A DNA stretch of 64,000 bases from Stenopsyche tienmushanensis (taxonomy: Eukaryota; Arthropoda; Insecta; Trichoptera; Stenopsychidae), in assembly GCA_008973525.1 (NCBI GenBank), contig WACJ01000222.1, positions 62,001-126,000 of the forward strand, in the 5' to 3' direction. This document shows positions 23,966 to 36,865 of the stretch, in pieces (positions within the stretch are counted from its first letter, which is position 1; each line of letters begins with the position of its first letter). Below the pieces are notes generated by a model, which saw nothing but the letters and a program-made list of their open reading frames with translations, searched no databases and was not told the DNA's origin. Both the position numbers and the translations under genes were made by a program.

Positions 23966-25298
23966 AACAAAGATCTATTTTTATGAATCAATTTCAGCAT
24001 AAATCACGCTTTTAAAGTAAACCTTTTAAAGTCAAATTAACGAATATCCTGATATACTTGGACATGTTTTTATATATAAATATATTTATACATCTAAGAA
24101 ATATGTAAAATGAATGCCATAAACATATCTTCATGCTGAATGCTAGTGTTAAATTGGATAAAAACATGTGTAAAGTTGAATTGATGATTCAAGTCTGACA
24201 TCAGAAACTTTATTCATATTTATGAGGATCGTCCGTTGCTAGACTGTTAGTACAACCGTCTGGCAAGAAAACGTTAAGGATCTTCGAATGAAAATTATCA
24301 TATTGCACGTGCATTTGATGCCATTTTATTCGATATATAACACTCTTTCGGACTAATAATTTTTTTTAGAGACGTCAAAACAAACATTGCATCCGAAACG
24401 GCTCAATTAATATGCTCAAATTTTTGAAATACTATGAAAAACTCTAAACAAATAATCGTGCATATGCTTATTTGCCTTTCGAAATTTCTGTTTGTAAATG
24501 CTGAGTATTTATTTGTAAATATTAAGGGCAATGTTAAAAGCATCATCTATTCAAACTATTAGTACAATGTAACGATAGTATGAATATTGGTAAAATAAAC
24601 ATTTGTATACCGTCATAATTCATCATTAGGTGCCACCTGATGACTGCGGGTGTTCCTTATGAAAAAGACAAATATGTCTTTCAATTAAGAATGATAATTG
24701 CCGATTTGAACTGTTTGAACGTCGAATACCGTTGGACAATAAGTCGTTACGGATGGTGTTCTTCTCCCGGTGCTATTTCGTTATGACGAAACAGAAAATC
24801 CGTTATTGGCTATAGATGGGATAGATCGTTAAGTTAACCGGCCCTATTTTCTTTGATGGATAAAATTCAACCATAATGTTCATCCTTCAACGAAGTGTTA
24901 CAAGTACACTTGCTGCTGGATTTATAAATGTTATACGTTTACTTAAGAGGCAGTGGCGTTGCGGTGAAAATATTATATAAATTGACATATTTTCACCGGT
25001 GATACACATTTATTTGCGTATAAATACTTAAAACCGTACAAAATTACCTTCGCTTATAACCACTTACCGAGGAGCAATAATTAGAGTAACCGATGCTGTG
25101 TAACAGGTATAATTGATGGGTGGGAACGGATCAAATTCTTATTTTGGTTAAGGCTCGCGAGGAATCTTTTGATTGTAGAGAGGCTTTTAAACAAAAAAAG
25201 GTTATTATAAGCGAAACAATGCCTCCCATCAAGATTCTCATAAGTGTTTATTTTTAATTTGAATCATTTGATTACGAATAATAACTTTTAGATTAATA
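23966..25298. other. no gene supported
   Basis: No frames with motifs, no terminal repeats. The first part may still be piggyBac 3' sequence, but no TTAA end facing inward could be matched. Confidence 0.4.
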
Positions 25299-25300
25299 TA

Positions 25301-25465
25301 CACATTTACCTCGCTATACGGCTCACAATATTTCGTTATACGGCCAAAAATTTCTGTACTGTTAGCGACCTTCTGTTTAGATTCAGCTTCTTCGTTATAC
25401 GGCTTTTCACTTTACGGCCGACTTTTCCAGAACATATCTAGGACGTAAAGCGAGGTATGTTTGTA
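25301..25465. mobile_element. Tigger-like MITE
   Basis: CACATTTACCTCGCTATACGG on the left and ACGTAAAGCGAGGTATGTTTG on the right form imperfect inverted repeats, each bordered by TA. CGTTATACGGC or close variants recur inside (25347, 25392, 25408), the multiple subterminal repeats seen in Tigger elements. The ACCTCGC-type terminus resembles the ACCTCGG of mammalian Tigger1. At about 165 bp it has no coding capacity. Confidence 0.6.
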
Positions 25466-25921
25466 CTTGTTTAATTGGACTATATATGTCGTTAAATTAT
25501 TGATTTTGGGTGCGTGTCTTCATTGGACGTTCTGTTTAGAGCCTTCGTCACCTCTTTGTATTTACATGTATTTTATAAAAGCCAAACAGTTGTAGATTGA
25601 CCAATGTTATTTAATAATCTCAACACAAACGAAGCTTAGACATATTCAAAGCGCTTAAATATATAATAATTACAAATTTAAAATAAAAATGCATTATGAG
25701 ATTCTAACGAAATATTTTCGAATTCATATCATCAAATACATCCAAAAGCCCAAGTTTTAAGGATTTAATTTCAGAAATCAACCCTCTATAACGACACTCA
25801 GTGTATTTTTTTGATAATCAATATCAAGTTTAGATCCATGCTGAATTTTATCCTGAACTTTTTGCAATCTATTGTTTTAATCCAATTTTAGAAGATTTAC
25901 GTCTTCTTCTATTGTTCATCA

Positions 25922-26634
25922 TTAAGGGACTTTTCTACCTTGTTGGTTCAAAAAAAAAAACCAATGTTTAAGAATACGTTCAGTAAATTTCATGTCGATA
26001 TAAATTAAATTCGCAAAGTTATAGGCCGACGAGGAGAAGCTGCTCTTCGCGAAGCTGAGAAGAGGAGAAACTTTAAAGGCGTTTTTCTCGAAACTACTTT
26101 TTCCAAGCTTATGGAAGTCCTTCCGCATGCTTTAGATGAGAATTCGTTATAAAATTTAGTAGACACGTGTATAATAAATGTCTTCATCGTATAAACCACA
26201 ATTATTCAAAAATATTCAAAATTGTCTATATAATGAACAAAAAACTACAAAAAATGTTTGCAAAAACACAAACTTTTCTTCAATCCCTCACAATACTTTC
26301 ATTTCCCAATATTTCTTCTTAATTGTAATCTAAGCTATATAAAATATTATACAAAGTTAAAATATGTTTAATTTTTCTGCTACAAATTACTTGTCCAGGA
26401 CTTGGGACTTCCATAGTGAAGAATATCAACGCTGGTCCATCGACATACGTAACTCCCTCCACTATACTATACTTTGTCAAATTTTAAAAAAATATTTTTA
26501 TGTTCAATAAAGATCGCTTAGTCAACATATTATACTAAATGTCAATATTATATATTTAATACTTTTTGCATTAAAAAAATAAATCGATCGATCTTAAAAA
26601 ATCGATCTTTTTTAGGTCCAACAAGGGCCTAAAA
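25922..26634. mobile_element. TTAA-flanked non-autonomous element, longest copy
   Basis: The left end TTAAGGGACTTTTCTACCTTG and the right end AGGTCCAACAAGG are inverted versions of one terminus. The best-preserved short derivative is at 41913-42160, where both ends abut TTAA. Shared interior blocks, such as GAAGCTGCTCTTCGCGAAGC and TTTCTTCTTAATTGTAATC, recur at 55652-56190 and inverted at 48474-49034. No transposase was recognised. Insertion at TTAA suggests mobilisation by a piggyBac-like enzyme, but the GGGA start is unlike the CCC start usual in piggyBac. Confidence 0.6.
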
Positions 26635-26657
26635 GAGGCCCTGTTGGACCTAAAAAA
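26608..26657. repeat. near-perfect hairpin of transposon ends
   Basis: The arms TTTTTTAGGTCCAACAAGGG... (26608-26630) and its inverse (26636-26657) differ by one base and are separated by AAAAG. Each arm is the terminus of the TTAA family, so two ends stand head to head. Confidence 0.75.
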
Positions 26658-26659
26658 TG

Positions 26660-27224
26660 GGGTTTATTTTAGCCCAACGTTTCTTTGTCATAAAACTGTT
26701 AAAATGTGATCCAGATGTGTCCATTATCGACATATATTAAAGAAACAAACCTTTTACGTGTCACAAATAAGTTAGTAAATCGTATTTTGTTTTAGTTTTA
26801 CCGATAGAAAATGTTTTTTAATACGATATGCAAGCTTGCATCAGCGCGGGATCGATCCTTAAGGTGTTAACTATCCCTTGCTGTCTATATAATCTTCTTT
26901 TCTGTCATCTCCTTGTAAAACAACTTTGCTTTCATGGTCAATATGGACCCAGAAATAGTTGCATACCTGTTTCTTTCCTGAAGAAACAAATAAATAAACC
27001 TTCTCCATGTATGAATGTTGAGCTTTTTTAAAAGTACTCACTTGCCAACTTACAAATAGATTCATTACGATTAAGGTGATCCAGAATTACATTTTAGCAT
27101 TTTTTACATCGATATTTGCCCTACATATGTACTATAATTGTATTGGGATGTCGGAGTACAAGGGGCGCCGGATTAGACTGGACTGACTTATTCTTTTGTA
27201 ATTTACTATGACAATCTAGATAAA
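26660..27224. other. no gene supported
   Basis: Overlapping 64- and 67-codon frames on opposite strands (26828-27065) show no motif. No repeat was recognised. Confidence 0.4.
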
Positions 27225-27317
27225 TCTGTAAATATTCGAGTATTCAAATACTCGGATATTTTACCAGTTTCATTTTTGTTACTCGAATAATTGATTTAGC
27301 GAATATTTGGGACCTCT
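27225..27317 (-). mobile_element. hAT-like terminus, TATTCGAATA family
   Basis: On the minus strand this begins CTAGAGGTCCCAAATATTCG and continues with ATTATTCGAGTAAC and ATATCCGAGTATTTG. It matches the terminus at 47358 but lacks the internal blocks. Confidence 0.45.
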
Positions 27318-29094
27318 AGGTAAGGCTCAAAAATAATATGCTAGGGTCCCATATGCATTGACCATAGGTGATTTAAAATATTGGTGGCGAAAGGAGATTG
27401 ATATTTATTAATATATAATATTTTGAATTGCATCGAAAAAAACGACATTACCAATGGGTACCCTAATTTTTGTTGTCTTTTTTCGAAAAGCGATTTCATA
27501 TGGAATGGTACAGAATTTGTAATAAATTCTGCGAATAATAAATAGTTGATTTATTTACAAATCTTAAATAGATACGCCCCCTTTGAAGACGAAGGCGATG
27601 ATCGATTATTTTAGATTTTATGCGAAATGTCGGAATGGAAGTTTATTTATGGAAGCACTGTATACAAATGATTCGAGCTTAATCCTAAGGCTGTATTACT
27701 TCTGCTTGACCAAAATAATTTGCTTTTCCTGAGCAAAATTACGTCCACGCAAAATCAAAACTCCCACAACTTTCTGAGCAGCACTCGTAATTTGTTGAGT
27801 ATATGGGAGCAGATAGCAGAGAGGAAATATCGCATTCCTAGAGGCATTTTTAATTCGCTCGCAATATGCAATGCGAACGAATCGACTTTTCGCCTGTTAT
27901 ATTTGATTTAATTTGCGATTATTATAGCAGTCGGCCATCAAAAAAGCAATATGGATTTAATTTATTTTTTTATATCGAGGGGCCACCTCTGTATCGATGC
28001 GTTGACCTATCGCTCACTCAACGTCCGTCGGCGTCAATCAAAGAGTTCCGATCTTCTTGTGTTCTCAGCACAAAAAAGGTTTCTGATTCAATACCTCCAC
28101 CGGATTATCGTCCGTTCTTGTTCAAATAGACCCGAACACAAGACTGTGGCCTCACTGCCGGACGTTCATGTTTGCCCGACTAACTTTAATTTGTACCTGT
28201 CATCCTCCCGTATTAAAACGACATTTAAATTAATCTCTTATCTCCGAATTAAAATAGCTGACGAGGTTATGATAGCGCCGGAGTCAGTTTTTTCATGCGA
28301 TGATCGCCGATCGTCAAATCCCCTCGTTACGACACCTTTGATTAAGATGTTACGGCGGTGGCTTAATTTCTGTTGAAGATGATCACAGCTCATTAAGTAT
28401 CTTTATCTATTTTTTCCTAGAATGAATATGTAATTACCTTGATATTTGTTTATTTGCGTGTTACGAAGATTAATTCAGGCAATCCCCATCGCACTTGATA
28501 ACACCGCCTAATCGAATCATTGTCAAAATTTCAACATTGACCTCACAAACGACTCGAACGGTGCGATTAAAAAGTAACGATTTTTCACATATTTATATAC
28601 TGCAAATCGTAAACTTGAATTGTGTTGAGCGTCTCACGCTCAATATAATTCAATTACACGCAGAAGTGAGAAAGCTTAAATTTTCTTCGGTCAATCTACT
28701 TCGAGACACGCAAGCTTCAATTGAGCGAGGAGCTTTTGGTTTCACTCTTCGGTCCAGTCCCAAAATTACCCATTAAAACCGATTCAATACAAACTTATTC
28801 TTGTTACAACAATAGCATGGATTGCTTATATACGTTATTAAATTTAAAATAAAAATCACAATAACATTCATTCAAATCCATATCAATCAGTAACATATAA
28901 TTGTAATCACATCGAATGTCGTTGATGCTTCCGTGAGAATTCTCAGAAAATAATACACAATTCAATGCCATAAATATTCCAGTAGCCATATTTAATTTAT
29001 CGATTGAATATGATATTGAAGATTAGTAATCGATTAATGTTAATCGCGTTTCCAGTGTATATTCAAAATTGCTAACATGATAATAATAGTATGC
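27318..29094. other. no gene supported; locally less AT-rich
   Basis: Between about 27720 and 28780 there are overlapping open frames, including one of 141 codons at 27951-28376. None shows a domain, signal peptide or repeat I recognise, and different frames overlap the same bases. A degraded element or a host exon cannot be excluded. Confidence 0.35.
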
Positions 29095-29640
29095 TTACGT
29101 TTCCAAACAGATGGCCTCTCTGAGTCCGTTCATTATCGGTTCATGGAAGAGGTTTATGTATAGAATGGAGGCGAAGAAAATACGACTGTTGGCTTCAGGT
29201 ATTTATTATTACGCCAAGATAAAGACCACACTTTTGAGATCAAGCTATCCAGCGGCCAAGACGATTGGTCGGATCCAAAGTCTTAACCGATACTATTAAA
29301 CGGATACTAAAACTCAAGCTAAAACTCTTTTATACTTATGTTCCCCGGGCAGCTCCCCGCTATCACACGCTCATCGGAATAGCCGCGCTACTTCACGGGT
29401 TCGTTCTTTTATCGGATCATGTACAACCGGATAAATGGATGGGAGTGGATGAGTGTCGAACGAAAAGACTCTCTTCTCTGGCTAACTTTTTATTCAGCAC
29501 GAGCGAGAGAAATCTGGCAGCAGGAAGGATGTCTTCCCGCAGCCAAGGCCAACCATCGACTCCTTCAAAGTTTTTTATAATTGATGCTATCGCGGCGTCA
29601 TTTATAGGCGTCATTATCTGAGTTTCACCATTCCATTGCA
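29095..29640 (+). repeat. interspersed repeat, shared with 14.4 kb, then CpG-rich segment
   Basis: 29095-29330 matches the repeat at 14385-14640 (CTGAGTCCGTTCATTATCGG, AATACGACTGTTGGCTTC). From 29340 to 29620 the sequence is less AT-rich and open in more than one frame on both strands; I recognise no protein in any of them. It may be a better-preserved interior of the same element. Confidence 0.4.
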
Positions 29641-29820
29641 AAATCTACCCCATAAGAAGAAAATTAGAAAACTAATAAGCTTGCGCAAAAATTCCGTCCT
29701 TCTATTTTTGCAAGAACACTTCGTCAAAATAAACGTCAGAACAAAAACATCTTCATTTAATACAATACTAGTGATTACTCGGCATGCGTTGCAATGCTAC
29801 GTCTCGTATAATAAACTGCG

Positions 29821-30075
29821 TACACAAACAATACTTTTAATATACCTATATTATTCCCGCAAGTGTAAATAGTAAGTTGGCAAAGTTTTATTCCAATCGA
29901 ATAAATGCTATGGTAGCGCATAAAATACGAACAAACAAATTATTATTTTTGTATATTAGACTATGCCTATGTTACTTGCGCAATCATTAACAATAAGTGA
30001 ACGAAGTTTTATTGCAATCTGATGAACGATATGGCGGAGCATTACATACGAACAAACAGAGATTATTATATATTA
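29821..30075 (+). repeat. second copy of the 121-bp tandem repeat
   Basis: Units start at about 29821, at 29929 and at 30050 (partial). The 29929-30049 unit is 121 bp and begins GAACAAACAAATTATTATTT, with the same internal order as 16701-16821. Both sites therefore derive from one ancestral tandem structure. Confidence 0.6.
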
Positions 30076-33000
30076 GAAGATTATTTTTTCACGTCAAGTC
30101 CTAAGGATGAAAGATAATAATGTGGTTTAAATAGGGAATTATAAGTATTTTTTTAGAATCAGGTTATCAAAGAGTAAAATCAGGATTTTTGGACAAAACC
30201 TAGATCAAGATGATCGATTTGAAATATTAAAACATAAAATCTCCCATATTTATCAATCGGTGATTTTTTAGTCGAAATTTTCATGTCTAAATGTTCTTTA
30301 TGAGTCTAAAAACTAGTCCGTTATAGCAGAACGTAGTTAAAAAGAAAGTGTTTCCATGAAAGTGTTTCAAAATTGTAATGATAATTAGAAAAATAGCATA
30401 TTTTCTAAATAAATTAACGTTAAAAATTATTTTGGTAAGCTTGGGCGTAAAATAATGATGATGTTCTTTGGGGGAGTATTTAAGCCGATACAGCAAGACG
30501 CTAATAAGACACGAGTAAAATCAATTACGAAACTTATTTAGACGAGCATTAGTTGACCTGGAGTCGTCGATTCACGGAACAAATTAGAATATGGGTACAA
30601 GAGAGTGTATTTTAATTGCCGATGATCGACTCAATGGAGTGGTATTTTTTGTCAAAACCATTACAAAAGCATTGCCGCCGGGTTACGCGGTCCATGTATT
30701 AAAGACACAATTAACAAAAAATATTAAAGATTCTGTAATCGGTGCAGCACGAAGCCTCGGCCTCGCGAAACCTGAGAGCGCTTTTTGTTCACCATCGGTG
30801 GAGGAAATTGAAAAGCAATTGTTGCCGGGCTGTTTTTTAGCTTTCTTTAAGTGCGCCTTTGTAATGTAGATCAAATTAATTTCGATAGCCGCAAAAAAAC
30901 CTTTTTAACAAATAAGTACATGTCATCATATCTATTGCGGCCGCATCAAATAAAGTAGAGGTTCACAGAGCGCGGGAATTAATTATGAGAAAGATAAGAT
31001 TGATAGGATGGACACCCTTCCGTTGGAGTTGTCAATAGTAGAACTGCATCGTAAATAAGAAAATCCCGTTGTGATATGTTTATGAGTCAGCTTCCTTCGA
31101 CGGTAATCACCAGGGCCCAGAGGCTAACGAGACGTAGGTGCTGCTGGAGGAATGGGTCCTCGACAATCGTCGGGCCGTTTGTTCGAATCTAAATCCGAAG
31201 GTTCATGTGGGTGGCTTGAAATTATTGGCAAAAGTAGCCGACGCTACAATAAGTACACATGAGTTCTGTCTTCCGACTATGGTAATCGCATTTCTCTATA
31301 AAGTTATGACCCATTTAAAATTATTGTAAATCTAAACTATTTCTTACGCCGATTGCATATCTTGCTTATTATTGTATCACCATCATGTCTAAATATCAAT
31401 AAACATTTCAATATTTGAATCGAATCAGATCAGTAGAAAATTTATATAAATACACCAATCGAAGAACTTATTGTAGTGACATCTTGACTAAGATCGACCG
31501 TGATTGAGTAAGATTTTGTGCAAAAATTATAAGTCTACAATTGTCATTAATACGAAGTCATCATCATCATAGTGCAGCTACAAACAGCTCATTGCAGAAC
31601 TATGGGTCTCTTCAATATCCATTAACAGGAAGGAGTTACATCCATCTCGTATGTATCATACATTCACCTCCACATTCAGTCGATGTTGAAGGTAGCATAA
31701 CCTCCGAGTTTCATTTAGAATACTCACCCAGTGGATCTCCTGAATGAACGTATTGACGAACGCTTTCGTGAACGTCTTGATAGGGAGTGTGGAAGATTTG
31801 TAAAGACTGAATAGTTTTTTTAGGGAGACAAGAAAAGGCAACGGAAGACAATGCTGTTAACGTTGCAAAGTGAAGTTCTTCATATGCCTATTTTCAAGGC
31901 TGTCTATTTGGTGTTCTTCTTGTTCTTGTTCTGTTCCTAAAGCTTCTTGGCTCTGAACCGGTAAAATAAATCATGCTCCATATTGTTGGGTAGTGTCGAC
32001 TATGTAAGAGATAGCGTATGACAAGAAAGTCATGATTTGTAAAAGTTGCAATGAATAGTAGACAAACTGAGTATCAGCTTTCTATTATAAGAGTATTTAA
32101 GTAATACGAAATCATTGTTGCTGTTTTTATTGTTTACAAATCCAGTAATACTAATCTTGACAATTAAGGAAGACCAAAACTGTTGTTAATGATTTGAAAG
32201 CCATAGTAGAATACAATCTACATCTAATAGTTCAAGCATTGATTTGTAAATTAGATCTTAATGTCACGTCTATTTCTCCTCACCTAACTTCAATATAAAA
32301 TATTAAAAAGCTGGCCAAAGTGAAACATATCTGGCATCAAAAAGTGCTCATAATTACTGTATGGCATGCAGATGTTACTAAATTCATTTTACTTTCCCAG
32401 GTTCGCGAATTGGAGTAATTTTTAAGGAATAAAATGTTCTGAAACCGGGACGAGGTAATTTAAGGGCTCAAAGAATTTATCGGTTTTAAAAGTGCAGGCT
32501 TTTATATAAATGGAATGCATGACATGGTTTCTCTTTGGAAAAATACTATTGAAGGCTTGAGGCTAATTTAGTTTATTTTGATTGAATAAATTATGTTTTG
32601 TAAAAGTACATTTTAGTTCTAATCTACGAGCTCCGAACGTACATGTGATATGCCTCAATATTCTATACATTCACGCAAATATTTATTATCATTAGCTGTT
32701 TTTAAAAATACACTGCATTCAACCCTTATTCGACTTAACCCTGAAGAATATTATTACGCTTGATGGGCTGCAAAAATATCTTACTTCAAAATTGCAATTG
32801 TTTTATGAAAAAAGTATCGGAAATTAAGGAAAAATTAAGAGATTCATAATGAAAATATATATGCATATTGTTTAAATAGCTTTTTGTTGTCTCATAGTCA
32901 GTTTTATAGCATAAATATGAATTTAAAAAGTCTTTGGATTATGGTTGTATTAAAATAAAATAAAATGGTATATTTATTAGTTTATTACATTAAATATCAT

Positions 33001-33139
33001 CCTTTATGAATTTTTCTTGACTTTACTCTAAATTCTTAAGAAAATATAAATCATCCCAAAACTCTTTGTAAAAATTCGGTTTTGAAATAATTATCAAAAA
33101 TTTTTTTTTGCTCATTGCTTAAATCACGATTCAAATATT
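30076..33139. other. no gene supported
   Basis: A 92-codon frame at 30591-30869 and a 63-codon frame at 31138-31329 fall in slightly less AT-rich DNA but match nothing I know. GTTCGAATCT at about 31181-31190 is B-box-like without a clear A box. The remainder is AT-rich and featureless. Confidence 0.35.
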
Positions 33140-33445
33140 CGTCAAATTCTTAGAACTAGTAAATTTCTCGGAAATGAGCCGATTAGCAAAAATTCTAGGG
33201 ATTGGAATATTTTATTGATTTTTTCATAAAGAAGTGTGCTGCATTTGCAATTAGTCAAAGATCGACCGTGATTGATAGAGGTATAAGTTCGACTATTTGA
33301 AATTGAAAAAGATAACATATTCTTTAGTTGCCTTTAAATATTGAGTAATATTTGCTATTTCTATTGTTGTCAATGACTTTAAAAATAATGATATCAACAA
33401 AAAAACACGCTATATTTTTGTATGAGTTCAAATTGGGACACAATG
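33140..33445 (+). repeat. interior block of the TATTCGAATA hAT-like family
   Basis: AGTAAATTTCTCGGAAATGA, then GTGTGCTGCATTTGCAATTAG, GTCAAAGATCGACCGTGATT and TTGCTATTTCTATTGTTGTC recur in order at 47463-47700, where the block is joined to a CAAGGGGTCCC terminus. No terminus is present here. A short related piece, AAGATCGACCGTGATTGA, lies at 31490-31507. Confidence 0.5.
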
Positions 33446-33675
33446 CAATAAAAGCAGATGGAAATATTCATTGAGTTCGGAGAAAGATTCGCTAAAGAAT
33501 AATTGGAAATGGACAAAAATAATGTCGAAAGAAGATAAAAATGCTGGACAAGTGGGTGCCACACGAACTGTCAGAAGGCTAAAATTGAGTCGCATGGAAG
33601 TGTTTTCTTTGTTGATAAATTCAAATACATAACAATGGTAGTTATTGACACTTAAATAAGTAGAAGAAATTAACA
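33446..33675 (+). pseudogene. mariner transposase fragment
   Basis: About 33539-33575 encodes KMLDKWVPHELSEG, the conserved mariner block KWVPHEL(T/S)E that lies between the HTH region and the first catalytic Asp. Stops follow at once. A sister copy at 56930-57115 shares the flanking GGAAGTGTTTTCTTTGTTGAT and GTAGTTATTGACACT sequence. The expected DE(K/T)W motif is absent in both, so both are short relics of one deleted mariner lineage, different from the one at 42.7-61 kb. Confidence 0.55.
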
Positions 33676-34685
33676 CGACAGTTTCTCCTCAAGTCTCCGA
33701 TGTAAACCAAACAAAAATGCATCCAAAATTTGAAATAAGTTATATTTACTTGGGATTTATTACGAATAAACTTTCTAATTACTTTGATTCAATCAGGTGT
33801 TAACCAAATTTAACGTAAGGAAAATATTATAATTTTTATAGAAGGATTTTTTTATAAGCTGGTTGCGAATGAAATCTAATTCGCATATCGATTTAAATTC
33901 AATTTGCTTCGAAAGTTCAACTGCTCTTAAAATATATGGGCACAGTTTGCAATTCAAGACACCCAATGATGTAATAAGTCGATTTTATTTCTGAAAATAT
34001 TTGTTTGGCAATAAAGATAGTAGTTTTAGATAACATTTTGCACGCCATGTCTGTCCAAAAAATTTATGGGCGAAGTTATTGGCTTTATTTTCAGAGTGTT
34101 TATATAGTGCGTACTTGGATTTCATGTCAAGTGTTTTTAGTACATTTTCCATTTCTATTGTCCTGTTGTGAACAGGATTATAGCTAACATTCGATTTTAT
34201 GTTTTGTTTATCTCGAAGTAACACATGTAAAGATAGCACGTAATGAAAATGGCTCAACAATGTCTGGAGCGCATTCATTTTATGCGCATTTGTGGGCGTT
34301 TAGATGTGCATTTTTTTAAAAATATATTTATTAATGCATAATTTACAAGTCGGTAGCTACTTCGGGCTGCATTTCAAGTGCATTACTGGAGAGCTTTCCA
34401 TACTTGTCGGGAAGTCTCAGGGTCCCATGATGTCAAAGTGCATTTCTTCGGAGGTGCATCTCCACTGGTGGCCTCCATAAAAATAGTTACTCTTTTAAAC
34501 GTATAAAATATTTCAGGGGTGAAATAATGGACGCTTGTAATAAAATATTGCAATGCAATCAAATATTTTTAAGCCAAATTTAGAACTATCAACAAAATAT
34601 GTAGTTATTATTGCCAAAATAAAACTTGCCAAAGTAGAAATACTTTTTCAAAAAACATAATACATCAACTGATCTGTTTTTTAAG
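33676..34685. other. AT-rich, no gene supported
   Basis: A 97-codon minus frame at 33985-34278 overlaps a plus frame and has no motif. Nothing else was recognised. Confidence 0.35.
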
Positions 34686-34800
34686 GACGAAAACACCCTT
34701 ACGCTGGGTATTAAATTAGGGTGAATGCATTTTAAATATTCGAATAATATTTCAAAATGTTTCCTTCTTTGCTTAGTTGACTCATATAGCGCAAATTCAC
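34686..34800 (+). repeat. dispersed repeat, copy of 45143-45255
   Basis: CGAAAACACCCTTACGCTGGG, TGAATGCATTTTAAATATTCG and TTTCCTTCTTTGCTTAG match 45143-45255 closely. There the sequence lies about 350 bases from a hAT-type terminus, so it is probably an internal part of that element. Confidence 0.5.
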
Positions 34801-35029
34801 TGATGTCTAAAATAATCGGATTGGCGTATCTTTTAGCTTATTCCCACTGAATATCGATGAAAAACTGCTTATAAAGTCTTAAATACACATAAAACACATC
34901 TTATATTACGGCTGTGACATGTGGGACATTAATTAGAACTTTTTCTGTTAATTAATCCCTAAAAGAGTACTATTCCATGGCCTGAGATCTCCCCTCTACT
35001 ATTTAGAAAGAGGACTCTGTACATTGAGC

Positions 35030-35165
35030 TCGGAGACAGACGGAGACAGAGAGAGAACGTAGCGCAGTTCGGGAGACAGAGACGGAGAGTTTCTTCGCAT
35101 ACATAGCACGATTTTATAGATCGTTAGCCCAAATTTATCGACTAATAATGATTTCGATTTCAAGT
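35030..35165 (-). repeat. inverted copy of the 22.47-kb repeat
   Basis: GGGAGACAGAGACGGAGAG (35071-35089) and GATCGTTAGCCCAAATTT with CGACTAATAATG are the inverse of 22468-22600. The purine-rich part GAGACAGACGGAGACAGAGAGAG (in part) is slightly expanded here. Confidence 0.5.
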
Positions 35166-36865
35166 TATTTATTTGCGCAAAGAAATTACCTAATATTGTG
35201 TGCTATTCGTCGCTGCTTGTTGGATGAGTCTTTGTCCGATTATCATTTTCTTCTAAAGCAGGAGTAAGTGAATAGATTTATTGTGTATTGTTTATGTAAA
35301 AAAATAACGTGGTCTTGTATGCTATCAACAGTGCTTATTTACAATTGACTCTACATCGAATTAAAGATTGTCTTACGTTGATAAGAGCTAACTAGAAAGT
35401 AATCGTTGTAAAGCGATTATGGCATCAACACTTCATCGATTTTAAATTTGATCACTCCTCAAAAGGTTAACGAACATAACATTAATAAAATTATTTTTGG
35501 AATGATTTCAAACAATAAGTTTTCAGGGCTTTTATGGTCTTGGAGGAAAAGGTGGAGAGCTCCTGTTGTACGGGTATGTGTTGCGATCCGCAGGCTGCGA
35601 AGGAAGGTTGTAAACCTTACAAACCTTATACGAAGCGAGGTTAAGTTGGTCGCATATCGAGGGAATCTATGTCCGTCGATGATATTGTGGATGTAGTAGC
35701 AGTCCGATTTGAAAATAAATAAATTTAAACGTAGCAAAGTGAGCAAAAAGTTGGATCGCCATTGTTTTGTTGGAGAGCGCGCCTCGCGGTATGCGGGAGG
35801 GAATCCTCTTTTGTGTTTGTCCCAACATTTTGTAATGTAATATTTTGTTGACCTGTCGGGCACCCTTTGTCCATATTTACCTACTCTATCCATATGCACG
35901 TCTTCTTTCCGAGATGTTAAAATCATCGAGAAAAAATGGATCACGCTCATAGCATTTGACGACTACTCATTTGCTGAAGTCAACACCAGTTTATCCTTAA
36001 AACAAACAATTCATCGATTCCCATCGACAGAGACCCATAAAGCCCAATACCTTTGAGATTCATGAATGCATTCCGACATGCCTATAAAAGGATTTAATCC
36101 ATTATTCAAATATTTCTGATGGGTTAAGTATACTTTTATAAATTAACTGTTATCTAATATATCTCAAAGTGTTAACCGTGTGAAACAATCAGCATTTGTA
36201 TACACTCATTATAATAATGTTCAACGCTTGATGAATACTATTCAGGGCTGTCATAAGCGTTTAATTGAATATATAAAATATCACAATCAAAAATGATTAT
36301 AATCCAAATTCATATCGTCTTATAAAATACACATTATAAATTATAAGATATATCAATTTAATTTATATTGATATTGTCAACCCTCATTGTAAATCTTTCC
36401 CGATACTAAATGAATAATTTTCTTAGATGCTCTCGTGGTATATTTAGTAGTTTGGATGTAAAATAAAAAAAAGGATGCGTTGCCTTAAAAGGTGGGTGTG
36501 GTTATTCTTCAGTCTGATTATAGGGTTGCCTAATGAGATTCAAAGATAAAGGAGCTAGGTGTCTTAGACCTCAACAGCCAATATTCGTTGCCCTTATCCG
36601 ATTATAACTTCGTCATGATAGCTTTTATTATACGATGTCAAAATCTATAATTCAAGTACCTTAATTGGATCCTTTTTTTTATCGGAACTGCGATAATAGA
36701 TATTATGCTATAAAAACTCCAGTATAATAAATATTGTCTATCGATGATGATTTTTGGAGGCAAAGAAGTGGAATTACGGTTGAATAACATCGTACTATCA
36801 TTTATATTTAAATAAATACGCTTTTTAGTCGTCTTCTTAAGGTGATCATATCCTTTAGCTAACTG
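35166..36865. other. no gene supported; longest open frame of the window
   Basis: The longest open frame in the window (163 codons, minus, 35459-35950) lies here, opposite an 82-codon plus frame. It is rich in Arg, Leu, Phe and Ile, with no recognisable domain. The DNA from 35540 to 35830 is less AT-rich. I do not consider it a supported gene. Confidence 0.35.

Noticed and set aside
27951..28376. 141-codon plus-strand frame
   Set aside because: It overlaps an 87-codon frame in another register, with no domain, repeat or signal peptide; not enough to call a gene.
30591..30869. 92-codon frame with a plausible composition
   Set aside because: A 63-codon frame overlaps on the other strand, no motif is recognised, and no splice or promoter context supports it.
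35459..35950. 163-codon open frame on the minus strand, longest in the window
   Set aside because: No recognisable domain, and an 82-codon frame overlaps on the other strand. One frame of this length is not surprising in 64 kb when part of the DNA is less AT-rich.
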